Assembly (NCBI RefSeq): GCF_004210375.1
Contig: NC_134831.1
Span: 5,084,001 to 5,148,000 of the forward strand
DNA length: 64,000 bases
Direction of reading: 5' to 3'
From: Tachypleus tridentatus
Taxonomy: Eukaryota; Arthropoda; Merostomata; Xiphosura; Limulidae
Both the position numbers and the translations under genes were made by a program. Shown piece by piece: positions 34,684 through 47,194 of this stretch. The notes beneath the pieces are model-generated. The model did not search any database. It worked only from the letters and a program-made list of their open reading frames with translations, and was not told where the DNA came from. Every line of letters begins with the position of its first letter. The stretch's first letter is position 1.

Positions 34684-36545
34684 TAACAGATCTGGTGTAA
34701 CTTTGTACTTCAAAACACACAAGAAATAGAACTTGTGTAACTTTGTCCTTCACAACAAACGAACACAGAAGAAACAGAACTGGTGTAACTTTTTACTTCA
34801 CAACAAACAAACACACAAGAAACAGAACTGGAGTAACTTTGTACTTCAAAACACACAAGAAACAGAACTAGTGTAACTTTGTACTTCAAAACACACAAGA
34901 AACAGAACTGGTGTAACTTTGTACTTAACAACAAACAAACACACAAAAAACAGAACTGGAGTAACTTTGTACTTCAAAACACACAAGACACAGAACTGGT
35001 GTAATTTGTACTTCAAAACACACAAGAAACAGAACTGGTGTAACTTTGTACTTCAAAACACACAAGAAACAGAACTGATGCAACTTTGTACTTCACAACA
35101 AACAAACACACAAGAATCAGAATTGGTGTAACGTTGTACTTCACAACAAACGAACACAGAAGAAACAGAACTGGTGTAACTTTGTACTTCACAACAAACA
35201 CACAAGAAACAGAACTGCCGTAACTTTTTACTTCACAACAAACAAACACACAAAAAACAGAACTGGAGTAACTTTGTACTTCAAAACACACAAGAAACAG
35301 AACTGATGTAACGTTGTACGTCAAAACACACAAGAAACAGAACTAGTGTAACTTTGTACTTAACAACAAACAAACACACAAGAAACTGAACTGATGCAAC
35401 TTTGTACTTCAAAACACACAAGAAACAGAATTGGTATAACTTTGTACTTCACAACAAACGAACACACAAGAAACAGAAGTGGTGTAACTTTGTACTTCAA
35501 AACACACAAGAAACAGAACTGATGTAACTTTGTACTTCAAAACACATAAGAAACAGAACTGGTGTAACGTTGTACTTCAAAACACACAAGAAACAGAACT
35601 AGTGTAACTTTGTATAACAACAAACAAACACACAAGAAACTGAACTGATGCAACTTTGTACTTAAAACACAAGAAACAGAATTGGTATAACTTTGTACTT
35701 CACAACAAACGAACACACAAGAAACAGAAGTGGTGTAACTTTGTACTTCACAACAAACAAACACACAAGAAACAGAACTGGAGTAACTTTGTACTTCAAA
35801 ACACACAAGAAACAGAACTGGTGTAACGTTGTACTTCAAAACACACAAGAAACAGAACTGGTGTAACTTTGTACTTAACAACACACAAGAAACAGAATTG
35901 GTATAACTTTGTACTTCACAACAAAACACACAAGAAACAACTGGTGTAACTTTGTACTTCACAACAAACAAACACACAAGAAACAGAACTGGAGTAACTT
36001 TGTACTTCAAAACACATAAGAAACAGAACTGGTGTAACGTTGTACTTCAAAACACACAAGAAACAGAACTAGTGTAACTTTGTACTTAACAACAAACAAA
36101 CACACAAGAAACTGAACTGATGCAACTTTGTACTTATAAACACACAAGAAACAGAATTGGTATAACTTTGTACTTCACAACAAACGAACACACAAGAAAC
36201 AGAAGTGGTGTAACTTTGTACTTCACAACAAACAAACACACAAGAAACAGAACTGGAGTAACTTTGTACTTCAAAACACACAAGAAACAGAACTGGTGTA
36301 ACGTTGTACTTCAAAACACACAAGAAACAGAACTGGTGTAACTTTGTACTTAACAACAACAAACATACAAGAAACTGAACTGGTCTAACTTTGTACTTCG
36401 AAACACACAAGAAACAGAACTTGTGTAACTATGTACTTCAGAACACACAAGAAACAGAAGTGGTAGAATTTTGTACTTCAAAACAAACAAACACACAATA
36501 AAGAGAATTGGTGTAACTTTGTACTTCAAAACACACAAGAAACAT
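34684..36545. repeat. Compound 40/48-bp minisatellite
   Basis: About 43 units. The 40-bp form is built on AACTTTGTACTTCAAAACAC; the 48-bp form has an 8-bp expansion around ACAACAAACAAACAC. Blocks of several units repeat as larger units (35,400-35,700; 35,690-35,990; 36,120-36,400). The open frames on both strands (for example 35,537-36,010 -) arise from the repeat, not from a gene. Confidence 0.95.
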
Positions 36546-37636
36546 AATTTTTTTATCCAACCTTAATTTAATTGAGAAAATTGATTGTTTAATGGTTAAA
36601 ATATCTTGACATTTGTTGAAGTTTAAACACCTGTTATTTTGTTTAAATAATTGTTGTTGTTTTTAAGTTATAACTTTACGTAAGTGGTTGTGATAAGTAA
36701 GATGTTTAAAATACCAAGAATTCGGTTTTTGTATCTAACAAGAAATAATGATGTTTAATGTAATATTATATTCTATGATACGTGGATATTAATATATAAA
36801 AAAGTACCCAACATACGAATGTTTTAATTTTTCTATCCAATGGATTATTTTGTGTTCTTTCCACCGTAAAGAATTGAACCCTGATTTTAAAACTATTTTT
36901 TTCAGTAGATAGACTAAATAGCTAGTTTTAAAATAAAACAACCAGAACTGTTCAAGCTCAAGAAAATAATCTGATCATTATAATAAATTCTTGGAAATCT
37001 TTCAAAACTGGGAAATCAAAACGTTTATTTTTCTGTAAAAAAATTAATAAAACCTAAATGTCCATCTTGAACCAGAGATTTAATTGTTTATAGATGGATA
37101 TCTAGATTTTCTCAGTTTTCACTCCAGATTAACACGACATGGTCAATGGATGACATTTGTATTTCTCAGAAATGTACCGTAGATCTCGTTATAACTCTTC
37201 TGGAAATGAAAGCAAATTAACAGTCAAAACACTGGCTTTAAACTGATGTTTAATTGATCATTAGTCATGATCGATCGCAAAGGTTACTAATTATAACTAC
37301 AATTACTTACTACAACCTCATCGTAAGTGCTTAACGAACGCCATATTTCTTAGGTCTAGACAAAGGAGCTGCCAAACGTATGATCCTACACAGGCCTTAA
37401 AGGTCGATGGTGGTATATGTTTTTAAAACGTATTTTTGAAGAAATGGTGGACAACACACAGTCGCGTTCACAATCTCCTTAAGGATTCACTAATGTGGTT
37501 CAGCTACTGAATAGCGTATACATATTTATTTATTTATACCTGTTCACTTACGTCATCTGGTTAGCGATATAAATAAATTAACAGCCGAACAATTCAACAC
37601 TTAAAGAGCAACGTTAAAAGACGAAGCTCAGAACTA
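36546..37636. other. No supported feature
   Basis: AT-rich; a SINE B-like scrap (TTTCCACCGTAAAGAATTG) near 36,860 is the only recognisable piece. Confidence 0.5.
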
Positions 37637-37915
37637 TTTGTTTGTTTGTTTGTTTTTTAATTTCGTGCAATGCTACACGAGGGCTATCTACCCTAGCTAT
37701 CCCTAACTTAGCAGTGTAAGACTAGAGGGAAGACAGCTAGTTATCACCACCCACCGCCAACTCTTAGACTACTCTTTTACCAACGAAAAATGGAATTGAC
37801 CGTCATGTTGTAACTCCCCCACGGCTTAAAGGGCGAGTATGTATAATGTTGTGATTCTAACCTGCGACTTTCGGATTGCAAGTCGAGAGCCTTAACCACG
37901 TGGCTATGCCGGACT
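37637..37915 (-). mobile_element. SINE A, full length with long TTTG tail
   Basis: Starts with four TTTG units and ends at GGCTATGCCGGAC. Confidence 0.93.
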
Positions 37916-38149
37916 ATCGAAGTGAAGAAACTAGTGAGGAGAATTATTATAAATGCATAGTTTTAATGTAGTTTTAATATAAAATAAGTATATTTATATT
38001 GAGGTTTAAAAAGAAATAATGTAATCACAAATTAAATTAAATATATTTATATCTAAATATATGAAATTACACTCATTTAACGAGAATTTTAAAAACAAAA
38101 AAAAGGAACTGACATCTGGGTTCATATCCTGTTCAATCCTCAGAGGAAA

Positions 38150-38235
38150 AATCTTGATGAAGCCTCCCAACTCCCAAGTGGTAAGTTTAAAAGCCAAATA
38201 AAGCTGAAAACCGGGTTTCGATACTGTAACAGATT
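38150..38235 (+). mobile_element. SINE C head fragment
   Basis: CCCAAGTGGTAAGTTTAAAA and AACCGGGTTTCGATACTG. Confidence 0.6.
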
Positions 38236-39069
38236 TACCATTACACGTCTGTTTTAATACTTAAGTGTGTTTCAGTTTGATATGTGTGGCTTGTATTGTT
38301 AGATGTGGATTGCACAAGTCCTGCCTGTGCTCTGAATTTGAGATTCTTGAGATTAAAGTCCAAGTATATTTGTTTTTTGAAAACGCTTATGTGCTCAAAC
38401 TTTGTTGAACGTTCTAGAATCATGTGTGATTCGTATAAAAGAACTAGTTGAGAGACAGTAATAGCATACTAGTATTATTATTCAGCTACAGTCAGTGTGC
38501 TATAGGCCTCGGAAGTTATAACTCTGATTAGCGTCTATTAATCGGAAAACTACAGAATTTGACCAGGAACATTTATAAACTTCGAACATCACAAACCGTT
38601 CAACTTCAGTGAACTTCGGAAGTGAATATTTTTCGCGGACCAACATTAAATATCTTTGTCTGCAAAACATCAGTGGCGTGAGGCCAACCAAGCTAGTTAG
38701 GTGTGACAATATCCACTTAGAATTAATTCACTCATCATGGACCTGGATTGTCGATAAAATATTCAGTTCTAGACCAGATATAACACCCAGTATTGTCTGT
38801 AAGTTTGTAAAACTGTTGTATAGAAATCATTATTTGTAATGACGGTTAATATCAATCGTATTATTGTTTATGTATTAAAATATATTTGTTTTAAGAAAGA
38901 AAATAGTGTTTATTAATTTTCTTAGCAAATATTATAAATTTGATACATATAAACGTTTAATTAACTCCTAAATGAAAATTAAAATTTGGGGTTATTTGAA
39001 ATCGTAATACGTAACGTACATAACATAATAATTGGGAGACTCGTCCTAAATAAATTATACTACATAATA

Positions 39070-39140
39070 ATGCCCTTAATGAGCACAGCAGAGATAGCCA
39101 ATTATGTAGTTTTGTGCTTAAGAACAAACGAACAAAATAT
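39070..39140 (+). mobile_element. SINE C, tail fragment with clear hairpin
   Basis: AGCACA (39,082-39,087) pairs with TGTGCT (39,113-39,118) around GATAGCC; ends CTTAAGAACAAACGAAC. Confidence 0.8.
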
Positions 39141-39307
39141 TGAGGGATTAGAATGGTGTAAAACAAGAGAAATAGCACAAACTTTAACAATGTTTTTCAA
39201 TAGGTCACGAATGTCTGGTGTTAGTAACACCAGTTAGTTTAATTTTGTAAAACAGTTTTTATTCCTTTCTATGAAAACTTAATGTAGCTTATGTGTGTTT
39301 TATATTT

Positions 39308-39377
39308 ATTTGTTTGTTTGTTTTTGAATTTCGCGTAAAGCTGCACGAGAGCGATCTGCGCTAGTCGTTCATAACTG
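39308..39377 (-). mobile_element. SINE A, tail-only fragment
   Basis: About 70 bp: TTTG repeats, AATTTCGCGTAAAGC and the hairpin, then unrelated sequence. A severely 5'-truncated insertion. Confidence 0.88.
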
Positions 39378-39404
39378 TACTCAATCATTATGTATTTGGA
39401 CATA

Positions 39405-39530
39405 AAATAAATGTAAAAACAGTAAAACGAGTGTGAAAAAACTCACAGGAAAACAGCAAAACAAACGTAAAAACAGTAAAAGAAAAGTTAAAACATAATA
39501 AAGCAGAACAAATATAAAAACACCAAAAAG
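39405..39530. repeat. A-rich degenerate repeat
   Basis: GTAAAAACAGTAAAA-like segments recur at irregular 20-35 bp spacing. Confidence 0.5.
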
Positions 39531-39654
39531 CACCAGTGAGAGGTTAAAAAAAGGTGTTTGCGAATCTTATTAGAAACTATTGAAACACGAAAGTTTCATT
39601 TAAATATTTATATAACATACGTTCATGAAACAAAGAAGATCGTCATAAAAATTA

Positions 39655-40075
39655 GTGAGTTTTGTTTCAATAGAACTTGAATGTCATAATTTTGTCAGAT
39701 ATGAAGTAAATTTTATTTGAGCAGAACTTGAAATGAATGTCATCATATTGTTGGGTTTCAAAAATTAGTGAGTTTTATTTGAGCAGAACTTGAAATGAAT
39801 GTCATCATAACGTAGGGTTTCAAGAATCAGTGAGTTTTATTTGAGCAGAACTTGAAATGAATGTCATCATATTGTTGGGTTTCAAGAATCAGTGAGTTTT
39901 ATTTGAGCAGAACTTGAAATGAATGTCATCATATTGTTGGGTTTCAAGAATTAGTGAGTTTTATTTGACCACACTTGAAATGAATGTCATCATATTGTTG
40001 GGTTTCAAGAATTAGTAAGTTTTATTTGAACAGAACTTGAAATAAATGTTATAATTTTGTTGGGTTTAAAGAATT
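39655..40075. repeat. 62-bp tandem repeat, 6-7 copies
   Basis: Units contain GAGTTTTATTTGAGCAGAAC and TGAAATGAATGTCATCATAT, nearly identical in the middle and decaying at both ends. Confidence 0.92.
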
Positions 40076-40744
40076 AATTAGGCAAGGGGTCGGATTATTA
40101 TAACTTGTTTTTATAACGTTTAGTATGTAAAGAAGTAGTTATTTTCTGAACATGGCTTCCAGTCACATTTTAAGTCACTAGAAAACAGGATAAATAACTG
40201 GATGGAACTTTTGTATAACTCCAAATTTTAGTGCTAATTTTCTGAATGTTTAGAGTATTTTAAAGTATTTTGGAAATTCTAATTTTATAAATGGAAACCA
40301 CGTGTCTGTCATTCCTCAACAATGGTATTTAAAAATTCGGTCATCCTTGTTTAATATGTACCCATTCGTAATTTAAGGATTCAGTTTTTACTTACGAGCG
40401 TACAATGGTTGTGCGCACTGGTGTTTTGTGTGTAAAGGCAATGAACTTATGTATTTGAAAAATAACCAGAATATTATTCAAAAATTACCACGTTAATTAA
40501 ATTACTTGATATTGTTTCCACGAAGTGACTGAACTACTTGTATGATTATAGTCAAATAATTAACAGTTTTATCTCGTATAAAAGAATCATTCAAGTACCA
40601 AAACATTATGAAAGAGACGTGACATTTGCATTCTGTAAATTTGCATGAATTATTCACTAAAAGTTCTTTTGGACTTCATAATGTCTGTTTAAATAAGTAC
40701 AATCGTGATTTGGTTTTATCTATAAGGAGTTTTATGTTAACTCG

Positions 40745-40830
40745 CATTAATACTTTTTCCACAAAGGTATAGAAACCCGATTTTTAGAGTTGTAAATTAT
40801 CAAGTTTGCAGCTGAGTCACCGTGGGAGGG
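40745..40830 (-). mobile_element. SINE C head fragment
   Basis: GGTATAGAAACCCGATTTTT and GCAGCTGAGTCACCGTGGG. Confidence 0.65.
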
Positions 40831-40949
40831 GAGAAACATCTAATAACCTCATATTTAGTGACATGTTTCATCAAGATATACACAACCAATGAGCAATTGA
40901 TCAGGTTCCTTCAGCTAACCATAGCTAATTTAGCAAATCATTTTGATAC

Positions 40950-41070
40950 GTTGTGTTCCTCTATGAAACAGTGGTAAGCCCACGGGATTGCAACTTCAAA
41001 TTCCGGAGTCTGATTTTCGTCTGTGGAGACAACAAATAGTCTAGATAAGCTTTGCTCTGAAAAAACAAAC
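40950..41070 (+). mobile_element. SINE B, diverged, just upstream of another
   Basis: AAACAGTGGTAAGCCCACGG and GATAAGCTTTGCTCTGAAAA. Confidence 0.7.
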
Positions 41071-41084
41071 AGAAGTCATAATCT

Positions 41085-41210
41085 GTATGTTTCTCCACTG
41101 GTACTGCGGTAAGTCTACGGATTTACAACGCTAAAATCAGTAGTTCAATTCCCCTTGGTGGACACAGCAGATAGCCTTATGTGGCTCTGCTATAGGAAAA
41201 TATACACATA
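41085..41210 (+). mobile_element. SINE B, full length (reference copy)
   Basis: A short tRNA-derived element. Head TCCACTGGTACTGCGGTAAG, B box GTTCAATTCCCC, then GGTGGACACAGCAGATAGCC and a TATAGGAAAA end. Tail hairpin at 41,166-41,191 (AGCAGA/TCTGCT). Confidence 0.9.
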
Positions 41211-42414
41211 CTTTTTATTGAGCGCTTAATATTGGATACGAAGTAAGTTATTTAGGTCAAGATAAAACTAATAAATATTTGAATTTTCCCTGTTATTTAA
41301 AAACATTTCTGTAGCACTAACTTAAAAGAATCACCTTGTACATGCACGGTTAGAAACTGTTTATTTTATAGTTACTGTAGATGGCGGGTAGGGGGACAAA
41401 CGAAAAACAACGTTTGGTTCTTGTTTGCGTAAATATTTACATAAACGCAGATCGTTTAAAGTGGAGACGTCATGGGATAAAATAGATCAAGTTTAATTTG
41501 GTACCATTAGAAGAGTGTCGAATAAAATTGCAGCATCCAATGAGATCCGTCTCAAAGATTCAATAGGGCTCGACAAGAAGTGATGGCCACTTTCATTACG
41601 TTTTGCTCTGTGACCTATTTCTGTTCTCATATTTTAGATTAATCACAAGCATAAACACACATCAGAGAGAATTTAAGCAGTTTTATAAACAGTTATTTTT
41701 ATTTATCTGATTTTCACGTCTGTGACGTTTTTACTCGTGTTTATATCTGTTTATAAGAAACAAAACATGATTTTATTCCTGTTTATGGCTGTTTATAGAA
41801 TAATAAAATACGACACTGTTTATAGTACATCTGTTTATAATATAACAGATATAAAGCTCCTGTTTAAATCTATATTGTAAATGATAATGCTATCGTTTAA
41901 AAATATTGAAAATTTCACTTTGAAGTTGTTGTAGAAGAAAGCGTACGTAGAAATGAACAACTTTGTATGTCAGAATTCAAATGTATTTACACCATAGGTG
42001 TAACAAGGCAATGAAAGTATTCATACATATAACAAATTGAGCAATAAGTCTATTTCTACTAAGTGTTACACGTGCGACTATGTGCAGGGTTCTAAGCCTT
42101 TCACGTTAAAGATATTTAGCAAAAATAGAATTAAAAACATAAAATTGTCCATTTTTGACACATATATATGAATCTTAGGCGTAGGAAAATTAAAATGGAG
42201 GATATATTAGAATTTATAATTTTTGTTTTACTGATCATGCGCGTTGTTCTTCTGCAAATTTGATTACGATTATCCTGATATATTACTATATTAATTTAAA
42301 GCTCGCTTATTCACATAATTAAAGACTAAAGGTTAATCGTGCATATGTTAAATGGTTTATTTACCTATTTATACGTTTAAGACTGGTACGAAAAGGGTTT
42401 GATTGTGGTTTTCT

Positions 42415-42530
42415 TTATTGTTTGTTTAAGTTATGAATTTCACGCAAAGTTACACGAAGGCTATCTGCGCTAGTCGTTCCTAATTTAGCAGTGTAAGACT
42501 AGAGGGAAGACAGCTAGTCATCACCAACTG
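42415..42530 (-). mobile_element. SINE A, 3' half
   Basis: Ends abruptly at CATCACCAACTG, immediately beside the large inverted repeat. Confidence 0.9.
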
Positions 42531-42688
42531 ATGAGGTCAAACCCTTTCGACTGGAGTATTTGACTCATTACATATAATAAATCACAGCTTTTAAGAAATA
42601 AAAACATTTGCCAACAGCTTCAATCAACGACGTAGTTTTAGTTCAAAAAAAGATCTTCGCCAGAATTAAGTTTATTTCCCATACTCGT

Positions 42689-42966
42689 GTTTGTTTGTTT
42701 GTTTGTTTGTTGAATTTTGCGCAAAGTTACACGAGGGCTATTCGCTAGCCGTTCATTTAGTAGTGTAAGACTAGAGGGAAGGCAGCTAGTCATCACCACC
42801 CACCGCCAACTCTGGAGCTACTCTTTTACCAACGAATAGTTGGATTGGCCGTCATTTTATAACGCCCCCACCGGTGAAAGGACGAGCATATTTGGTGCAA
42901 CGGGAATTCGAACCCTCGATCCTAATAATACGAGTCGAGCGCCTTAACCACCTGTCCATGCCGGGC
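42689..42966 (-). mobile_element. SINE A in left arm of the inverted repeat
   Basis: Full length, including the head in the spacer (GTCCATGCCGGGCC). Tail of five TTTG units. Confidence 0.93.
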
Positions 42967-43027
42967 CAGGGATATTTATGAAGCAGAAATATACATAATT
43001 AGCTATCTATGATATAGGCCAAACATT

Positions 43028-43230
43028 CACCAAACATGCTTGTCCTTTCAGCCGTGGGGGCGTTATAATGTGTCAATCCCACTATACGTTGGTAAAAGAG
43101 TAGCTCCAGAGTTGGCGGTGGGTGGTGATGACTAGCTGCCTTCCCTCTAGTCTTACACTACTAAATTAGGAACGGCTAGCGAAGATAGCCCTCGTGTAGC
43201 TTTGCGCAAAATTCAACAAACAAACAAACA
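43028..43230 (+). mobile_element. SINE A in right arm of the inverted repeat
   Basis: The head is missing: it begins at CACCAAACATGC, where the arm symmetry also begins. Ends in CAAA repeats. Confidence 0.93.
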
Positions 43231-43389
43231 AACACGAGTATGGGAAATAAACTGAATTCTGGCGAAGATCTTTTTTTGAACTAAAACTACGTCGTTGATT
43301 GAAGCTGTTGGCAAATGTTTTTATTTCTTAAAAGCTGTGATTTATTATATGTAATGAGTCAAATACTCCAGTCGAAAGGGTTTGACCTC

Positions 43390-44528
43390 CTTAATCGAAA
43401 ACTGTAACTAGATCTCAAATCGGTCAAGAGATGACAGAGCTGTAAGCCTAAAGTTTGTACTTGGTAAAAATATCACAGCACTTCCATGAGCCACTTTTCC
43501 GCGGCTGAAAAGCATTAATTTACTTTATAAATAGTGTAACAATTATAACTTTATAAATATTTATCGTAATTAATTTGAACAGTTTGTAATAAAAATATCT
43601 CTTACACTGAACAATAACAACTCTGGTAGTCTCATTAAATGTTATTTTAAAAGCTAATTTCTATACACATAAAACAAGTATTTTTGTAAGCATGAATAGA
43701 CGGTAATAATTACATCAGTTTTAAATATAGTCAGCTAAAAATAGTGCGTTTATAACAAAACCCTTCTTGTCAGTCCACGATTTTCAGTAAAAGGACACAA
43801 GTGCAAGTGAGGGAGGAGAGAACATGTGCTTTATCTGATCGATTTCTAAGAGCTATTAACAAAAAGGTCAGAACGTCTGTACAGTGGTTTTGTGCTACAG
43901 ATGTGGCCTTTAACACCAAAAACAACAATGTATACTGTTTATATGCTTGGTTCGTGGTAACAAGTTCGGAAGAAAATGGTATATTATTTTCTCTGTTACC
44001 ATTTCCGTCCGCATGAATACCAGAAGCGAATTAATCAATCATACTTGTACCACTCTATTTATAATGAACTTTGAGAACATTCCAGAAGAAATAGTCCCCT
44101 ATAAATGTTTACACATTCTATTAATAATACAACAAGGCGTATCACAATACGTCACTGCTGAACCTCGAAAATATGTGAAATAACAACATAAAAGTTAGCT
44201 TTGTCGAAAATGTGAACAAGCACAAAAACATAGGTTGCTTTTACATGTGTCTCAAAGAAATCGTGTTGAGTCTTCTAACCATAAATTACTTTTATATTAG
44301 TAGGTCATAAGTCATCTTAAGGCCAACAGAGAGTTAATAAGAACGAAACGTTGTTTTGTACTTTATTTTAATTAATGTTTTAACACCAGTTGTCTTGAGA
44401 ATACATTTTTACTTCAAGAAGGTTTCTAATCATCATCTCAGTATCTACGTATGTGTAACCAAAATTCCTGCACCATCTATTGAATGAAACCACAAACAAA
44501 ATTCCATAGGAAAATTAATTCACACTTG
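43390..44528. other. No gene seen
   Basis: The plus-strand frames at 43,801-44,183 have no family resemblance; only the repeat D fragment is recognised. Confidence 0.5.
44285..44395 (-). repeat. Dispersed repeat D, inverted fragment
   Basis: GAACGAAACGTTGTTTTGTA and TTTTAACACC are the inverse of the D family's 3' half. Confidence 0.5.
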
Positions 44529-44730
44529 GAGTTTGGTTTGTTTTGAATGTTGCGCAACCTGTCTATAACTTAGCAGTGTAAGACTAGAGGGAAGGCAGCT
44601 AGTCATCACCATCCACCGCCAACTCTTGGGCTACTCTTTTGCCAATGAATAGTGGGATTGACTGTCGCGATTGAAAGGGGGAGTATGTTTGGTGTGACGG
44701 GGACTCGAACCTGCGACCCTCGGATTACCA
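44529..44730 (-). mobile_element. SINE A, truncated at both regions
   Basis: Tail hairpin partly deleted; head cut at CTCGGATTAC. CACACTTG at 44,521-44,528 and 44,731-44,738 is a likely target duplication. Confidence 0.92.
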
Positions 44731-44738
44731 CACTTGAT

Positions 44739-45904
44739 GTAATCAAGATTCAGACAATTATGAAACAACCATTTCTTTATAACAGAGCACAACTTTAAAT
44801 GAAAGTTATATTCTATCAAGAAGAACACGATCTTCAGTAAGATTGCATATGAGAGTTTGATTATATCTTTATTAATCTAACTTGTAAATGTAGTACTGAG
44901 AAACTTGGAGTTTTTAAAATTATCATCGCTCGGTAGCACATTTAATGTGCAAAAACGAAGTAGTAAAATTCATTAAAATTTTGAAATGTTGAATCATTTT
45001 GATGCACTGAGTTGTATATTACAAGAAAGCAAATCCAATATTTTTCCCAGAAAAAAAGATGTTTGTTTTTTAAATTACTTTTTCTAAACGTTTTTTCAAA
45101 GAGGTTTGAATATTACGATTAGGCAAACAGTCGCCACAAGAGCGGAATTTCTGCTACTAATGATAATTAACATTAAATAAGAAGAAATAAAAAACACCAA
45201 TAAGTGTTTCTTTTCGACCGAATTAATGTCTCTTAAGCCTACATTTTATTAATTAACACTTATAAATGGAGAATATGCGTAAAAGGTTAACAAAACAAAC
45301 TTGTTTATTTGATGCCTAATCGTATGACACGAAAAAACGTTTTTTCGTCATTTGCTTTAAAAAAACATCAGCTGGACAGAGATAAGTACATTGAACTTTT
45401 AAATTAAAAGTGGTAATTACGGTAGAGCTTACTAGGTGTCATTTCATAAGATTCCTGCACATATATAAACATTTATTATACAATACAGCAGAAGCGGTGG
45501 GGTTAGGGATGCATCTAAAGTACCCTATTTCATTCTTCATTCAAAATATATGAAGTTCAATAACCCAAGTAATTTCCGGGAAGAGTGGTCAGCATGCTTG
45601 GACTGTGAATGCAAAGGTTAAGAGTTAATGCTCTCTACACTTTGCGGTCATGGAAGGGCTTTATGAATGACAACCAAATATCATTAGTCGACTAAAAATC
45701 ATAGCCTAAAGCTATGTGAAAATTTTAAAGACATTCAGAAAGAACACATTTGAAAAGTCACTTTTCGAAAGAATCTGGATTATTGAGACTTTTGTATTAG
45801 TCATTTATCATTCTTTGTTCTTTACTTCACGTGTTTTCTCTGTGTTATGAATATGATCATTCAAAAATTAATGTTCTTGAAAATGCCTTGGTCTACACAG
45901 AAAC
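44739..45904. other. No supported feature
   Basis: AT-rich. A tRNA-like GTGGTCAGCATGCTTGG at about 45,586 could be the head of another old SINE. Confidence 0.45.
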
Positions 45905-46160
45905 TAATGGTATGGCCTCGTGGTTGGGGTGTTCGACTTGCAATCCGTTGGTCAAAGCCCATCACCACTCAAGCCTGCACTTCCAGTCATGGGGGCGTTA
46001 TAAGTAACGATAAATCCACTATTCGTTGGTAAAAAGTACACCAAGAAATGAGGAGTGAAGGGTAACGACCAGCTGTCTTTCCTCTAGCCAATCACTTCAA
46101 ATTGGACGGCTAGTCCAGATAGCCCTCGTGCAGCTTTGTGCGAAATAAAAAAAAAAAAAA
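45905..46160 (+). mobile_element. SINE A with poly(A)-like end
   Basis: Head GGCCTCGTGGTTGGGG; tail TTTGTGCGAAAT followed by a run of A instead of CAAA. Confidence 0.88.
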
Positions 46161-46164
46161 ATGT

Positions 46165-46262
46165 ATAATAAAAGTAGTTAATAACTTGTATCTATTACAC
46201 ATTTTTTTCAAATTTTATTTTATCTAACATTTCGCCTTTGCGGCTTTATCAAATTGGTTCAA
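46165..46262 (-). repeat. Possible Penelope-like terminus fragment
   Basis: On the minus strand, TTGATAAAGCCGCAAAGGCG is followed by AAATGTTAGATAAAAT. The short palindrome GCC..GGC next to GAAA resembles Penelope-type termini. Confidence 0.4.
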
Positions 46263-46344
46263 GATTTTTTCCGCTAGGGTTCTAATATACTACAGACGTT
46301 CTACGACATTTTGTGCGCAAATAAAAAAAAAAAAAACGTTATAA

Positions 46345-46819
46345 CACTATGTAACACAAATTTTTTTCCTGGATGGTATGTGTTATTTCTTAATTGCTTA
46401 TGTTGTAAGAGTATAGAAAATGGCCATTATTCCCTTCAAACTTTGCTTTGTGACCTGGATAATAAAATTTAGAAATTAACCTATTTTCTATGTAAAAACG
46501 GACAAACTTGCACATTTTCATTTATATAAGGTCTGAATAAAACAACATATGAATCAAGATTTACATCTATTTATACTAAAGTTATGCAAAAATGTTTAAA
46601 AGCGAGTAGTTTTTCGAGATTTGCGACTGTAATGTAAATCACTTTCACGTATCAACTCCCAAATAGTCTCCCATCATGTTTTTGTTATACGCTCCCACGT
46701 CACAAAAGCAAAGTTTGAAGTGAAAAATAAGTCTTTTCCTTTTTCTTTAGACATAAGCAATTGGGAAATAACACTTTCTGCACAGGAACAAGAAAAAGTA
46801 AACATTTTGTGGCATAGTG
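46345..46819. mobile_element. Non-autonomous CACTA-like (CMC) DNA transposon
   Basis: Ends read CACTATGTAACACA and, inverted, CACTATGCCACAAA. Inverted similarity continues inward for about 120 bp, including TTATTTC..AATTGCTTATGT and CTTCAAACTTTGCTTT. TAA flanks both sides (46,342-46,344 and 46,820-46,822), as a 3-bp target duplication. CACTA termini with a 3-bp duplication fit the EnSpm/CACTA group. No coding sequence. Confidence 0.7.
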
Positions 46820-47194
46820 TAATTTTACAGCCTTTAATGTTGATGGTAAATTGAAAGTTTTACAAGGCAGGTAAGTTTTCAGCTGACCATTGAAAATCTA
46901 TGAAACGTCTCAACAACAGAGTTATAGCTCAGTTTGTGTGTTTGGAGTTGCCGTCACTTTCTTGACTGTCCAATAATAGACCAAAAGAAAAGTGCTTTTA
47001 GTTATATAGCTATAGATCTAAAAACACTAACAAACCTTAATACGAACAAGTCAATGTGGTGAAAATAAAATAATTTATCTTTCAACGCCGTGGGATCCAA
47101 ACAAAGCAAATATTAATAGATTTGAACGAAATGCAAAGACTTAATGATAATATTCACGCGTGGGAACACGTTGTTGTTAACCTTTCGTTTGTTC

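Larger units (their letters stand above)
40076..42414. other. Intergenic with SINEs and a TGTTTA-rich patch
   Basis: Besides the SINEs at 40,745-41,210, TGTTTA recurs many times at 41,670-41,870. No coding signal. Confidence 0.5.
42533..43389. repeat. Large near-perfect inverted repeat (about 360-bp arms)
   Basis: The left arm 42,533-42,897 and right arm 43,028-43,389 are inverse complements with few differences. Each arm has about 155 bp of unique sequence beginning GAGGTCAAACCCTTTCGACT, then a SINE A tail and body. The spacer 42,898-43,027 contains the tRNA-like head of the left SINE and about 60 bp of unique DNA. A transcript through it would form a long RNA duplex. Confidence 0.93.

Noticed and set aside
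35537..36010. 157-residue minus-strand open frame rich in Cys, Val and Ser
   Set aside because: It lies wholly inside the 40/48-bp minisatellite and repeats with it, with no start context or splice sites.
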